Assembly (NCBI GenBank): GCA_003344405.1
Contig: NOWV01000116.1
Coordinates: 1-64,000, forward strand
DNA length: 64,000 bases
Source: Trichoplax sp. H2
Taxonomy: Eukaryota > Placozoa > Uniplacotomia > Trichoplacea
Direction: 5' to 3'
Shown here piece after piece: positions 30,101 to 40,760 of this stretch. A program made the translations under genes and the position numbers. Positions within the stretch are counted from its first letter, which is position 1, and the number at the start of each line of letters is the position of its first letter. The notes beneath the pieces were generated by a model that was given only the letters and a program-made list of their open reading frames with translations, was not told where the DNA came from and did not search any database.

Positions 30101-31276
30101 ATTCATCATTACCATACAGGTAAAGTGAACAAATTTTAATGGAATGTAATTCAATACTGGTCAAACTCATTTTGCTTGTCTAGTAAGTTAGCTTTTAGAA
30201 ATGTCTATAAGGCGTCCATCCACATGTATTACTGTACTACTCCATGAAGATTATCCTTCTCTATATGTATAAATTCATAAACGTACGCTCGTATACATAG
30301 TTCTCTATAATTAACGCATACCTTGTGCATACTTTAAATAAAAATAAATTGATTTCCATCATTAAAATAGATATAGCGCACAGTCACGTCAGTACAAACA
30401 AACCGAAACTGAACTATCGATTAGGCATCTTTCTCAATGCATCTACTGTACTGTACTACTCCATTGATTAATTAACGCTTCCCCTATGTATACTGTAAAT
30501 TATAAATTGATTTCAATTAGTAAAATAGATACTCTCCAAGTACGGTGAGTCTGTTACGCCAACAAAGTGAAACTATTTGTGCTCGATATCGATACTAGCA
30601 TCCACAGAATATGGAAGAGTACTGTAGAAGAGTAGATTTATTCTAATGAGTGCTATAGTAATTGAAGAGAGAGAAATGCAGTGTTTGTCGACCTTGTTTT
30701 CACCTAAGTAGTTCTTGACATGGAAACATTGTATATGTAGCAACTTTTGTTGTCTTGATATTACACGTTATTTAGCATTGAAAGGCATTCTACTCGACTG
30801 GATTTTTTTTTAGTGTGTATCGACACTATTTACACTTTAGGATAGCACTATGTACGGTGTAAAACATCTAGTCGAGTAAAATGATAGGCAATATCGTATT
30901 ACAAGATATCATCAGCATAAGATAGATTAATCAGGTCTAGCTAGAAGGAGAACAGTGTTGAAAACAAAGATCAAAGTACGTGCATTGTAGTCAATGGGCA
31001 CGAAAACTGACCACGACGGATAGATTTCTGGCTAAAATTTTCAGCGTAGTAGGAGTCAGCAGTATATAACGGAGGTAATGCTGAAGCTCTTTGATAACTT
31101 GGTGGAGGCTCTGTTGGCATATTTGAAGTTGGTTGTCCGCTATAATATTGTTGCTGTTGTGGTGGAGGAACTGGAGGATATTGACTCTGACTTTGGTATC
31201 CCTCCATGGCTGGAGGGGCACTAGCAGATGATCCACCAGGTGCAGGTGTAGGATAACCGCTTTTCTCCGCCGACAT
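27139..31276 (-). CDS. Lifeguard/TMBIM family membrane protein (GRINA/FAIM2/TMBIM1-like)
   Basis: Twelve exons (31012-31276, 29358-29371, 29196-29260, 28847-28900, 28679-28729, 28392-28431, 28212-28249, 27972-28017, 27676-27717, 27503-27592, 27374-27421, 27139-27285) sum to exactly 900 nt, giving 299 aa. Lifeguard proteins are seven-pass membrane proteins of Golgi, endosome, ER or plasma membrane that modulate calcium leak and apoptosis. The N-terminal 85 residues are Pro/Gln/Tyr-rich with a PPPSY motif, as in GRINA, FAIM2 and TMBIM1. Then come IRRAFIRKVYLILTIQL, VPGVKEFVRAS, hydrophobic segments, YASLGALIFTL, YDTQLIMGG and DPEEYIFGALTLYTDII, the conserved end of the Bax inhibitor-1 fold including the acidic pair linked to pH/calcium sensing. 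I cannot say which vertebrate paralogue it matches best. Intron 1 is about 1.6 kb; the others are short. Confidence 0.9.
29358..29371 (-). other. 14-nt microexon of the Lifeguard gene
   Basis: The 14 bases CCTTCATTAGAAAG lie between TTCTCCAG and GTAAGTTG on the minus strand. They bridge the phase-1 end of exon 1 (...SIRR) to exon 3 (VYLILTIQL) and supply exactly AFIRK, the residues the family has at this point. Confidence 0.85.
29540..29735. repeat. Tandem duplication of about 100 bp in Lifeguard intron 1
   Basis: The segment around 29540-29640 (GCAAGATATTTGAGTACAAC ... GTTGCAGACAGATAC-like) is repeated in diverged form at about 29650-29735. The 92-aa plus-strand open frame at 29619-29897 is partly made of this repeat and is intronic and antisense to a real gene, so I do not call it coding. 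Confidence 0.55.
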
Positions 31277-31919
31277 GATCCACCAATGCAAGACGACAGT
31301 TAATAATAATTGTATTCAAATTGGATACCAACGATCAATTCCAAGGCTGTCAATGATCAGTCCAACTGATGAAGTTTGGAAACAACTTGGAAGCAAGATT
31401 TCGATCAGTAATAACGATCCAACTCTCTTAAAGACCCAATCCAACGGAAAAAGTTGACAGAATCACCCCACTGGGAAGCAAAAGATGAAGATTTCGATCA
31501 GCAATAGCAATCGAGACTGTCGACAGACAGTCCAGACGACGGTAGCTATGGCGACATGAATAGTACGATGGCTTCTCTAGGAGGTCTGCTACCCAAACTA
31601 TCATTAAGATAACACTGCTCACTATAGAAGCCAACAATGAACATCGATATTGTTATGCCTCGAAAGCGGTACAGTACCGGTAGTATAGCAGTCTTGTGTA
31701 CAATGCGCCCTGTAGTGTATAGGGTCTTTACTAGAAGTCAAGAAAAAACAAAAATTCTACCTAGGGTATTAGGGTATCATGTTACCCTGCTCCCAAAGAA
31801 TGACGTCACCTTAGTTAGCGAAGCCCGTCCCCAAAATCAAAAATGGCAGAATGAAAACGAATTAATAAATCATGAATACTAGGATTGCTTTATCTCTCTG
31901 CTTAATTCAGTAATCAAAC
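31277..31919. other. Upstream of the Lifeguard gene, no gene seen
   Basis: The interval presumably holds the Lifeguard promoter and leader. Related phrases such as GATTTCGATCAG(C/T)AATA recur at about 31396 and 31492, a minor repeat. An 81-aa plus-strand open frame at 31637-31882 has no recognisable domain, and I leave it uncalled. Confidence 0.4.
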
Positions 31920-32935
31920 AGCTTAAGATTTCTATTGGAGCTACTCTTTTTTCCCTAGATGATGCTCGGCATGGCTGACTGGTGTTGTCGACTGTCGGGG
32001 ATATGGAGCATTTCAACTTGATGAATTCATAAATGCTAAATTAAATAAATTAAATTAAATAATAAAGCAACCTAAAGTTTCTATTAGAGCTACTCTTTTT
32101 GGCCTAAATGATTGTTGGCATGGCTGACTGGTGTTGTTGACTATCGGGGACATGGAGCATTTCAACTTGATGAATTCATTAATACTAGAATAATTTAAAT
32201 TAAATAATAAAGCAACCTAAAATTTCTATTGGAGCTACTCTTTTTGGCCTAAATGATTGTTGGCATGGCTGACTGGTGTTGTCGACTATCGGGGACATGG
32301 AGCATTTCAACTTGATGAATTCATTAATACTAGAATAATTTAAATTAAATAATAAAGCTACCTAAAGTTTCTATTGGAGCTACTCTTTGTGGCCTAGATG
32401 ATATTCGGCATGGCTGACTGGTGTTGTCGACTATCGGGGACATGGAGCATTTCAACTTGATGAATTCATTAATGCTTAATTAAATATATATTAAATTAAA
32501 TAATAAAGCAACCTAAAGTTTCTATTGGAGCTACTCTTTTTGCCCTAAATGATTGTTGGCATGGCTGACTGGTATTGTCGACTGTCGGGGACATGGAGCA
32601 TTTCAACTTAATGAATTCATTAATACTAGAATCGCTTGATGTTTCTGCTTAATTAAATAAATTAAATTAAATAATAAAGCAAGCTAAAGTTTCTATTAGA
32701 GCTACTCTTTTTGGCCTAAATGAATGGTAGCATGGCTGACTGGTATTGTCGACTGTCGGGGACATGGAGTGTTTCAACTTAATCAATTTATTAGTACTAG
32801 GATCACTTGATGTTTCTGCTTAATTCAATAATCAAGTAAACTAAGGTTTCTATTGGAGCTACTCCTTTTGGCCTAAATGATTGTTGGCATGACTGACTGG
32901 TGTTGTTGACTGTTGGGGATATGCAACGTTTAGAC
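31920..32935. repeat. Satellite array, seven copies of a unit of about 150 bp
   Basis: The phrase TTCTATTGGAGCTACTC marks each copy, at about 31930, 32080, 32224, 32370, 32521, 32692 and 32850, giving spacings of 144-172 bp. Each unit also contains GGCATGGCTGACTGGT and GGAGCATTTCAACTTGATG, then an AT-rich tail of TTAAATTAAATAATAAAGC repeats whose length explains the spacing differences. Copies are close to identical in the core, so the array is young or homogenised. Confidence 0.92.
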
Positions 32936-33279
32936 GCTGTAGCAGAATACAAACTATCAACGATCACCGAATTATTTTGTTGCTAGATCAAATCATAGCA
33001 TTCACTCATCGAAAATCGATCTGATGTTATAGTTTACATCAGATACAAAAGGTGTATTATATGGCGATAGAGTATGTCTGAAGAAAGACAACTTCAGTGA
33101 TGTTGTCATTTTTTACTTCTATCTAACAGTCAATCGGAAATGCAATGGTAGGATTACAACACCATCAGGGGAGTAATCTATAACTGTATCATGGACAGAA
33201 ATAATATAAAGTAGAGCGTGCAATAAAAGATCAAGTAAATATTGACACGCTCCTCACGCTTTAGATAGTCGCCAGTTAA

Positions 33280-34075
33280 AGAAATAACTATCTATAGGAA
33301 ATAATTCAATCCTATCATGCAAATCTGCAAGGTGATGAATAACTGATTATACTAACAAAGACAGTATAAATTCAAGAAATTTCGATCTACAGGAAAAAAG
33401 TTCCATCCTAGAAGGGGATTAACAGTTGATTACTAATAGAACCTGTATTAATTCGAGAAACTACTGGCGGCAGGAATAAACACAATCATACAAGGGGATT
33501 ATTGACTGATTACAAATAAAACTACTATAAATTCAAGAAGTAACAGTCTACAGGATGAAGCTCAATCCAATCACAAAGGCGATTAATGACTAGTTACTAA
33601 TAAAATCAGTACAATTCAAAGAAATAGCAGCCTACAGGATAAAGCTTAATCCTATCACAAAGACGATTAACGACTTGTTACTAATAAAATCAGTATCAAT
33701 TCAAGAAATGATTCTCTAAAAGGATAAAGCACAACTCCATCATGCAATCCTAAAAGATGCTTATAAACTGATTACGAATACATTCAGCATCAATTCAAGA
33801 AATAACTGTCTGAAAGAACAAAGCGCAATCCTATCATGCAATCCTAAAAGGTGATTAACAACTGATTAAGAATATAATCAGCATCCATTCAAGAAATAAC
33901 TGCCAAAGGGAAAGCTCAATCTAATCATACAATCCTAATAGGTGATGAATAAGCGATTCATTATAAATAAAATCAGTATAAACTCCAGAGATAATTGACG
34001 AAAGGGGAAGACCACAATCCTAGAATACGAGCTAAATAGATGATGAGCAGCTGATGACAAATAAAACCTACAGTC
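33280..34075. repeat. Tandem array, about nine diverged units of 79-96 bp
   Basis: A unit built around AATTCAAGAAATAACTGTCT..AGGATAAAGCTCAATCCTATCA recurs about nine times, starting near 33284, 33380, 33463, 33542, 33627, 33709, 33803, 33896 and 33984. The first five or six units align, in the same order and with the same unit-specific differences, to the reverse complement of 54830-55330. This therefore looks like the outer end of a large inverted duplication rather than an independent satellite. Confidence 0.85.
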
Positions 34076-34333
34076 TATTAATTATAATATAATTGAATTG
34101 TATATTGTTATAAACTGTTAGAACTACCACTTTCAGCGAAGGGTGTGGCTTGTAAGCAATGATTCCGACATTTTCCTTCTGAGTTAAAGGAACTTGTGAG
34201 ACAAATACTTGTCTTTAGGGGTTTATGGGGGTTTCCCTTGGAAACCATTGATGACATACGAGACAGTCAGCCGCTGTACCAATATTGACTATCTTGGGCC
34301 CTGTAACTTACAAGGCAACACTTAGACGTCGTT

Positions 34334-35608
34334 ATGGAGAGAATTTTAATTCAGGGTGGAAACCATCTTTTTGGAGAAATAGCAATAAGTGGCTCAAAGA
34401 ATAGTTCGTTACCTTTAATGGCCGCTAGCCTTTTATCGAATCAAACTTTACAACTTACCAATATTCCTAAGCTATCTGACATAACAACAATGAAGAACTT
34501 GTTAGTGAATCTTGGGACAGTGATAGAAATCGTCGACCAAGAAGATAACGGATTACAGCTAAAATTATCCTCTGCTGACATTCAAAACTATTTTGTACCC
34601 TATGAGATTGAAAGTAAAATAAGAGCATCTATTTGGCTTCTTGGACCATTATTGACTAGGTTTGGTAAAGCAACAGTATCATTTCCAGGAGGTTGTGAGA
34701 TTGGTGCTAGACCAATCGATTTACATATAGCCGTTATGCAAGCGTTAGGAGCAAAAATAATAATGCACCACGATTGTATTGATGCTCATGTAGATGAATG
34801 TTTAGTAGGGTGCAATTTTTCTTTTACCAAAGTATCCGTTGGAGCAACTATAAATGCAATTTTAGCTGCAGTTTTAGCAAAGGGTGAGACCAATTTGTTT
34901 CACTGTGCAAGAGAACCAGAGATAGCTGATTTATGCCGTTGTTTAAATCAAATGGGAGCAGAGATCAAGGGTATTGGTACGACAGAATTGACAATTATTG
35001 GAAAAGATAGGCTCGATGGTACTAGCTATAAGGTAATGCCAGATAGGATAGAAGCAGGAACTTACATGATAGCGGCAGCAGTAACTAGAGGAGATGTCAA
35101 GTTACTGGGCATTGAATGTGACTTAATTGAAAATTTAGTAATGAGAATGAAAGCCGCTGGTGTAAGCATTCTACAGGGTAAGAACTTTATACGAGTGAAA
35201 CATCAAGGTCCTTTAAAGCCTGTTAATATTTCAACACAGCCTCATCCTGGTTTCCCGACTGATTTACAAGCTCAATTCATGTGCTTGATGACCTTGGCGG
35301 AAGGATTATCAACTATTTCGGAGACTATTTTTGAAAATCGGTTTATGCATGTTCGTGAGTTGTGTAAAATGGGAGCTAACATAACTATTGATGGCCATGA
35401 TGCGGTTGTACAAGGAGTCCAATCTCTAGTAGGGGCTGAAGTTATGGCAAGTGATTTAAGAGCTTCGGCAGGTTTAGTGATTGCAGGACTTTGTGCCAGA
35501 GGTGAAACAACCATTAGAGGGGTGCATCACTTAGATAGGGGATATCAGTCGCTTGAAAAGAAATTATCACAGTGTGGGGCTAAAATTTCGAGAATCACGG
35601 GCGATTAA
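34334..35608 (+). CDS. murA: UDP-N-acetylglucosamine 1-carboxyvinyltransferase (bacterial-type MurA)
   Basis: A single uninterrupted frame of 424 aa, the full length of bacterial MurA, which transfers enolpyruvate from PEP to UDP-GlcNAc, the first committed step of peptidoglycan synthesis. Active-site features are intact: Lys22-Asn23 in GSKNSSLPLMA, the catalytic loop PGGCEIGARPIDLH with Cys121 in the place of E. coli Cys115 (so fosfomycin-sensitive in principle), the Asp in FPTDLQAQF, and the Arg of HLDRGY near the end. KIRASIWLLGPLLTRFG is alphaproteobacteria/Rickettsia-like to my eye, which needs a tree. The gene has no intron, no visible Shine-Dalgarno box (GTCGTT precedes the ATG) and base composition like host exons. 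It is flanked by host repeats on the left and a host inverted duplication on the right. No other mur gene is in the window, so any peptidoglycan role here is inference. Confidence 0.92.
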   Translation: MERILIQGGNHLFGEIAISGSKNSSLPLMAASLLSNQTLQLTNIPKLSDITTMKNLLVNLGTVIEIVDQEDNGLQLKLSSADIQNYFVPYEIESKIRASIWLLGPLLTRFGKATVSFPGGCEIGARPIDLHIAVMQALGAKIIMHHDCIDAHVDECLVGCNFSFTKVSVGATINAILAAVLAKGETNLFHCAREPEIADLCRCLNQMGAEIKGIGTTELTIIGKDRLDGTSYKVMPDRIEAGTYMIAAAVTRGDVKLLGIECDLIENLVMRMKAAGVSILQGKNFIRVKHQGPLKPVNISTQPHPGFPTDLQAQFMCLMTLAEGLSTISETIFENRFMHVRELCKMGANITIDGHDAVVQGVQSLVGAEVMASDLRASAGLVIAGLCARGETTIRGVHHLDRGYQSLEKKLSQCGAKISRITGD

Positions 35609-36076
35609 GTATCACTTTCATCAATAAGAGATTCAAAATACAAAGATTTTAATCGTATTTGATGGAAGACAGCGAAACCAATAACTCTACAATTGGCTTG
35701 AATGGAGAATTAAAAGTACAGCACAGATGCAGAAATAATTTATATTCTGCGGTATACAACCGAAGAGAGTGTCAAAGGTGAATACGTCATATAGTAATCC
35801 TGACGTAGCATTAAAACTGAAGTAAAATTATTTATTACCCGTAATACTTAATTTTTAATACCTTTCTAAAATTTTTCAAGAAGGTATGAATAAGTTTTAT
35901 TAATTTCTGTAGCAACCAAGTAGAAACCATATTGCAGTATCACAGAAACTAGAAATTATTAGTGCCAATTTAGTTCTTCTCGCTTTATGTGGTCTATTCA
36001 TCAATATCCATCACTGGTTGGATAATTCAGATTTGAATGCTGTGCCTAAATAAGTTCGTGAGCAAAATCATAATGT
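35609..36076. other. Left-arm-specific DNA 3' of murA
   Basis: The stretch lies between murA and the point at 36077 where near-identical inverted duplication begins. I find no match for it near the corresponding place on the right (54455-54830), and no coding exon. Confidence 0.5.
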
Positions 36077-37252
36077 ATACAGCTTAAACCAATAGACGGT
36101 AAAATATCTAATAGACTGAAATTTAAATGTTGCCTGAGTTAAGCCTATCTGTAATGTAATTATTGAGGTGACAACCGTAAATCTAAGAAAAGCTCTTCAA
36201 TTCCTTCAAATTAGACAATATAAATATTAGCTCATGCTATCTATCGTAGTATCTTTGCAAAGAGTCATCTTGTACGGAAATAAATCAATTTACTTATAAC
36301 AACTGCAATAAACTTTTGAAAAGGTTCCAAACTTGTACGCCTATCGCTAATTTCGATCATGATCTGAAAGTGTACTTGTGTGAAACAATTTATTATGAGT
36401 GTTGTTGTCGTCTCTTATACGTATTAGCTAGAATATTGTTTACTGCAACAGGTTTATTGAATTACTATGTAACTAATAACAAACTACTTTCAATGAATTA
36501 CTATAAAAATTAGAGTATAAGCATAATAGGTGATTCCTATGTCTTTCTATTAGATATTGTAACAAATAGATATTGAAACCAACTATCGAAACGTCTATAG
36601 GTAATTTGTGAAAATCTACGTGCCTGAGGTACCGGTATATAAATAAAATATCAATTAGTAAAGTAGAACATAACTGGATCAAAGTCTTAATTAAATAGCA
36701 AGGAGAGTTCATTTCCTGAATAAGAATTGTCGATATCTTATAAACAAACTTCGCAAGTCTAGCTGTAGTAAAGAGTAGAAAAACATGCAGACTGTCTATA
36801 AATGTAGTCTACAAATATTTTTATTGAAGCGTACTTGTGTAATGAACATACATATTTTAATTTAGGTTACCTGTATCGTTTTAAATTTCAAATTTATCGA
36901 CCAACTCGAGTCATTTAAATGGGATCAATTGCATAATATATGGGCATGCTGGAATAAATGATTAATGTCATAGTAGATTTCACTTTACTTTGTGATTAAT
37001 TTTACTACACCAAGTTCTAATACTCGTGCACTATGGAAATAGTTATTAAAAGATTACTTAATCTCTAGTAATATTACACTATCGTTAGACACTGTAAAAA
37101 TAGGAAGTTCTTTTATTGTACAATATCCCTAAATGCATATATCATTGGTGTATAGAGTAGAAATATCAAAGCAAAATCTAGTTGGTATTGCTAGGCTTAC
37201 CTGTCTGTGACTAATTTCGGTTATAAAAGCGTAAATTAAATTTAGACAACGG

Positions 37253-37468
37253 ATGCCCTATTTTATGATAACTTGCCACTATAATAGGTTAGTAAATACT
37301 ATCTTTTCTACAAGTATGTTATTACAGCGACTAATGACGATGATTCCTGCAATCATTCATACTGAAGCTGAAATTGCTTTAGCAATGCTTGCTTCTGCTT
37401 GGCTACTTGACAGCATTCGTAATTTTGCATACACGAGCTACTTAAAAAGTCGAATTCTTCTAGAATAG
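37253..37468 (+). other. Short conserved open frame of unknown status
   Basis: A 71-codon frame converges on gene A. It is kept nearly unchanged in the right arm (52740-52955, minus strand, one Ala-to-Thr difference), which is expected from the duplication. A homologous stretch 3' of gene E (about 58155-58365) is broken by stop codons, so the frame is probably a non-coding part of the duplicated block or a dying exon. Confidence 0.2.
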
Positions 37469-37760
37469 ATTTTTGACAACGCTCAAATATCATGATGACT
37501 TTATTTTATTAGTATAATCTTACACCCTAAAACAAATATAAGAAGAATAGAGTATAACATAGATGATACAAACATAACTATTTAAGTATTAAGATTACTA
37601 TACTACGTACTTATATAGCTTACAATAACGACAAGAAATAAAAATAATTCCCTATCAACTAATGATAAACAACATATAAATCTACGTAGTAAGATGTTAA
37701 TCTATATTAACATAAGAAAGCGTCTTAATGGTTTGTGGTATTCTCGGTTGTATGCTTGTA

Positions 37761-40665
37761 TTATCTTACAGCCATACATATTGTCTGAGAAATAGGTTGA
37801 AATTCGATTCCTCGCTTAAAAAATATTTTATAACCTCGTCTATATTGAGTAATGTTAAGAATTAAGATCTTATCGATTGTTTCTTTATCGATCTCTAAAA
37901 TTTTGGAACTTTTTAAGGATAGATATGAAACTAAATAGACGATTGAGGCATGGGTAATACTCGAATTAAGCGATGAAAATGTATGAAATCTATAAACGAG
38001 ATCGAACGTAACAATATAATGTACGAATAGACCTGTTATGATAAAAATGTAAAATGCTACTTGTAGCTGACTAATTGATATCTTAGGTGTGTAATACTTG
38101 AGATAGTTGTATAATTCTGCAGGAATACCAGTGCATGGATGAGTTCTACTTTCATATATATCGTAGTAGGTTTGACATAGTTTAGCTTGGAAATAATGAG
38201 AACCGTTGTTGCCTAAGTGAGCTTGGATTTTCTCTTTGAGTATGTTATGTCCGTCGTTAAAAGTACATTTTACACAACCGAAGCCACATTGCAATAATTT
38301 GACTGCAACTTTATTACTGTCTGACTCAATATATGAGTATTGAAAAACGATGCTCGAAATACCATTAATTGCATGATGGTGGTCGTCTCTTAGACTTCGT
38401 TTAATGTAATCCACAATACTAAGTTTGATAGTTTCTTCATTTAACATTTCTGGGGTATCAATTTCTACGTCATTGATACTGCCAGTTTGAGTGATGATAA
38501 AATCGACTCGCAAAATACCTTGCTTACTATCCAAGATTGTTTGAATATTTTCTTCTATTCTTGGCTTTACATCAATAATTCTTTGACATATAAGAGGACC
38601 TCGATCAGAGTAAGCGCTCAATAACAAATAGATAAAATGCACGTATGGAATTACAATAATAATAATTTCATTGAAATAGCTAGAAAATGCGAAAATAAAT
38701 GTTATAACAGTAATAGCGATTCTAGAAATCAATTGTAAACCGCAAGCTAATAGGGATGCAGTAAAAAAGACAAAAAAGAGTGAGTAGAACGTCATAAAGG
38801 CTAATACGAGAGGATGTATTAAAGGCCAATTTGTTATCTTGGGAAGTAAATTTCGTTTTAATTTGAATGTTAATACTTCAGAAATAAAAAGTAAAGCTCG
38901 TAAAAGTCCAATAAGTCCAAATATGCAAAATGGCAAGCAGATTATAAATGTTAAGAGATCTTTGATAAATTGAAATAGTTGTAGAGAAAGTAGATGATGT
39001 TTCATATCGACAAGAATGATGTTAATTTGGTGATAGGACTGTCGCTCATAACTTGGCGTTAAGTACATTTGTCTAGTTAGTAGCTCTTGATCATTGTCGT
39101 CAATTTGGTTATACGAATTATTTGAATCACTGGTCAATACCTGTTTCAAATGAGCTAAACTTAAAATCAATATGTATGGCCCGCAACATACTGCTATAAT
39201 AAATCCTATATCTTTAACGTCATGAAGTTTATCCATTTTATGAAATCGAGGTTTAAAAAAAAAATGCATTGAATTTCGTTGCAAAAGAAGAGAAAGAAAT
39301 CCCAATCCCGAAGATAGAATAACCAGTAATAAGAATATAATACAATGACTAATTTCTAGCCAATGGTAGTTAGTAGTATAGTCGGAAAAATGGAAATAGT
39401 TAACATTTTGAAAGTGTAACGTATCTAAGATACGAACCTTGACCATTTTCGTAAGATTTGTTGAATTTGGTAACATACTATCACTACGCTGGAGGTATGT
39501 TTCCCCGATTTGGTGAGACGATCCAGGCGATGATTGATAAGTTTCTTCTTGAATCAATCCTTGATGCGAATTATTAGTTTGTAGTAGGTTTAATGAATGA
39601 TCTTGACTCTCGTCAGAGGTAAGATGAGATTTATGTTCGCAATATCTATTGAAGGAAGATTTTATTCGGGTTATGTGCTACATATACTGTAATAACACTT
39701 TGGATCTGAACTAGGTATGGACTGTAACTGTAAAAAATTAACATTTCTATTTTGAGAAAACAAGTTTAGTTTGCGCTGGGTACTGAACATTGATGTAATT
39801 AGTTGGAATGCTTCTGAATAGATAAACAATAAATAATAGATTGCTTATAGACCGATAATACATAAAGTTCGTTACTGAATTTAAGGTTAACTTTCTACCG
39901 CTTTGTAAAATTTGTGACTTACCGATAATTACCTAATTCTTTCAAGAAGTTGTTAATAAGTTTATCTAACATAGTAACAGCTATAAGGGAACTGATTATT
40001 ATGGAAATTATTTGTACCATACGACCTGTCAATTTCTGTTTCCCTAGAATTAGGCATGTACTAATGTTAATTTTTGCAGCAACTATTTCTCTGTTACAGC
40101 ATGAATAAGGTATAGGATGATGTAAAAGTTCCTGTTTTCTATTAAAGCGTCGCCAAAATATTGTAGGACAATATCTACCAAAACAACCTCCACTTGAGTT
40201 TGTAAATTTTAATAATGCCTCAAAAATGATATACTTTCTTTTGGAATCACTTGTTAGTCGAGCATAGCAACCTCGGCTTGATTCAATAAGATTTAAACTC
40301 TGTCGATGTACGAAAACTGAATATAGACTTAAGCTTGTAGCAATATAATCGACCGGTAAAGAAATCAGAGCCCAACTAAAATCGTCTTTAACCCAGCCAT
40401 AGAAGTCATAATTTTTAGAATCGTTGTGTAGATTCTGACCATTTATTATCAGATTAAAATACACTATTTTAGTTTCTTTTGCTTCGATTTTTTGTCGAAA
40501 TAGGGCATAATGATGTGTATCATCATACACACTTAGAGAGCATTTGGAAGTGTTAAAAGACTTCTGTATCACTTGATCGGATGAATTTATAGACGCTGCT
40601 TGGATCAAGCAAACGACAAATACTACATAATGAAGAGATCGATTTCTAAACAAACCTAAAGTCAT
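37761..40665 (-). CDS. Family copy A: receptor-like multi-pass membrane protein, unknown family
   Basis: Two exons (39923-40665 and 37761-39645) join at a phase-2 intron with GTAAGT and TTCAATAG signals, giving 2628 nt (875 aa). Exon 1 encodes a signal peptide (hydrophobic YVVFVVCLIQAA), an ectodomain of about 190 aa with conserved cysteines (SKCSLSV, GCYARL, GGCFGRYCPTIFWRRFNR, YSCCNRE, NISTCL) and N-glycosylation sites, and a membrane segment near residues 218-238. Exon 2 adds a hydrophilic linker of about 100 aa (LTSDESQ..., MVKVRILDTL), then about seven hydrophobic segments, a conserved hydrophilic core (RIIDVKPRIEENIQTILD), a Cys cluster (LLQCGFGCVKCTF) and a C-terminus ILNITQYRRGYKIFFKRG. 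I do not recognise the family. DC-STAMP/Sneaky-like proteins were considered, but I see no RING end. An AG acceptor four bases before the ATG suggests a 5' leader intron. Confidence 0.82.
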
Positions 40666-40760
40666 CGTCCTGTAAGATATAATTGAATAATATATTCACA
40701 TTACTTTAGTGTTCTGATATAATTACAATAAAGAATTATTACGTGTTAGAATTTTGTGTG

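Larger units (their letters stand above)
36077..40760. repeat. Left arm of near-identical inverted duplication (pairs with 49418-54454)
   Basis: This stretch, containing gene A and its 3' flank, is the reverse complement of 49418-54454 with only scattered differences. Matching ends are ...CAGCTTAAACCAATAGACGG at 36079 and ...GTTAGAATTTTGTG near 40745. It is about 350 bp shorter than the right arm, almost all of it explained by a solo LTR present only on the right. More diverged homology continues outward at 33.3-33.8 kb and inward at 42.1-42.4 kb. Confidence 0.93.

Noticed and set aside
31920-34075. CRISPR-like direct repeats
   Set aside because: Units are 79-172 bp head-to-tail satellites without short repeats and unique spacers, and the context is eukaryotic.
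34334-35608. Bacterial contamination as the explanation for murA
   Set aside because: Not excluded outright, but the gene is continuous with host satellite units on one side and the host inverted duplication on the other, with no second bacterial gene or operon. Long reads would settle it.
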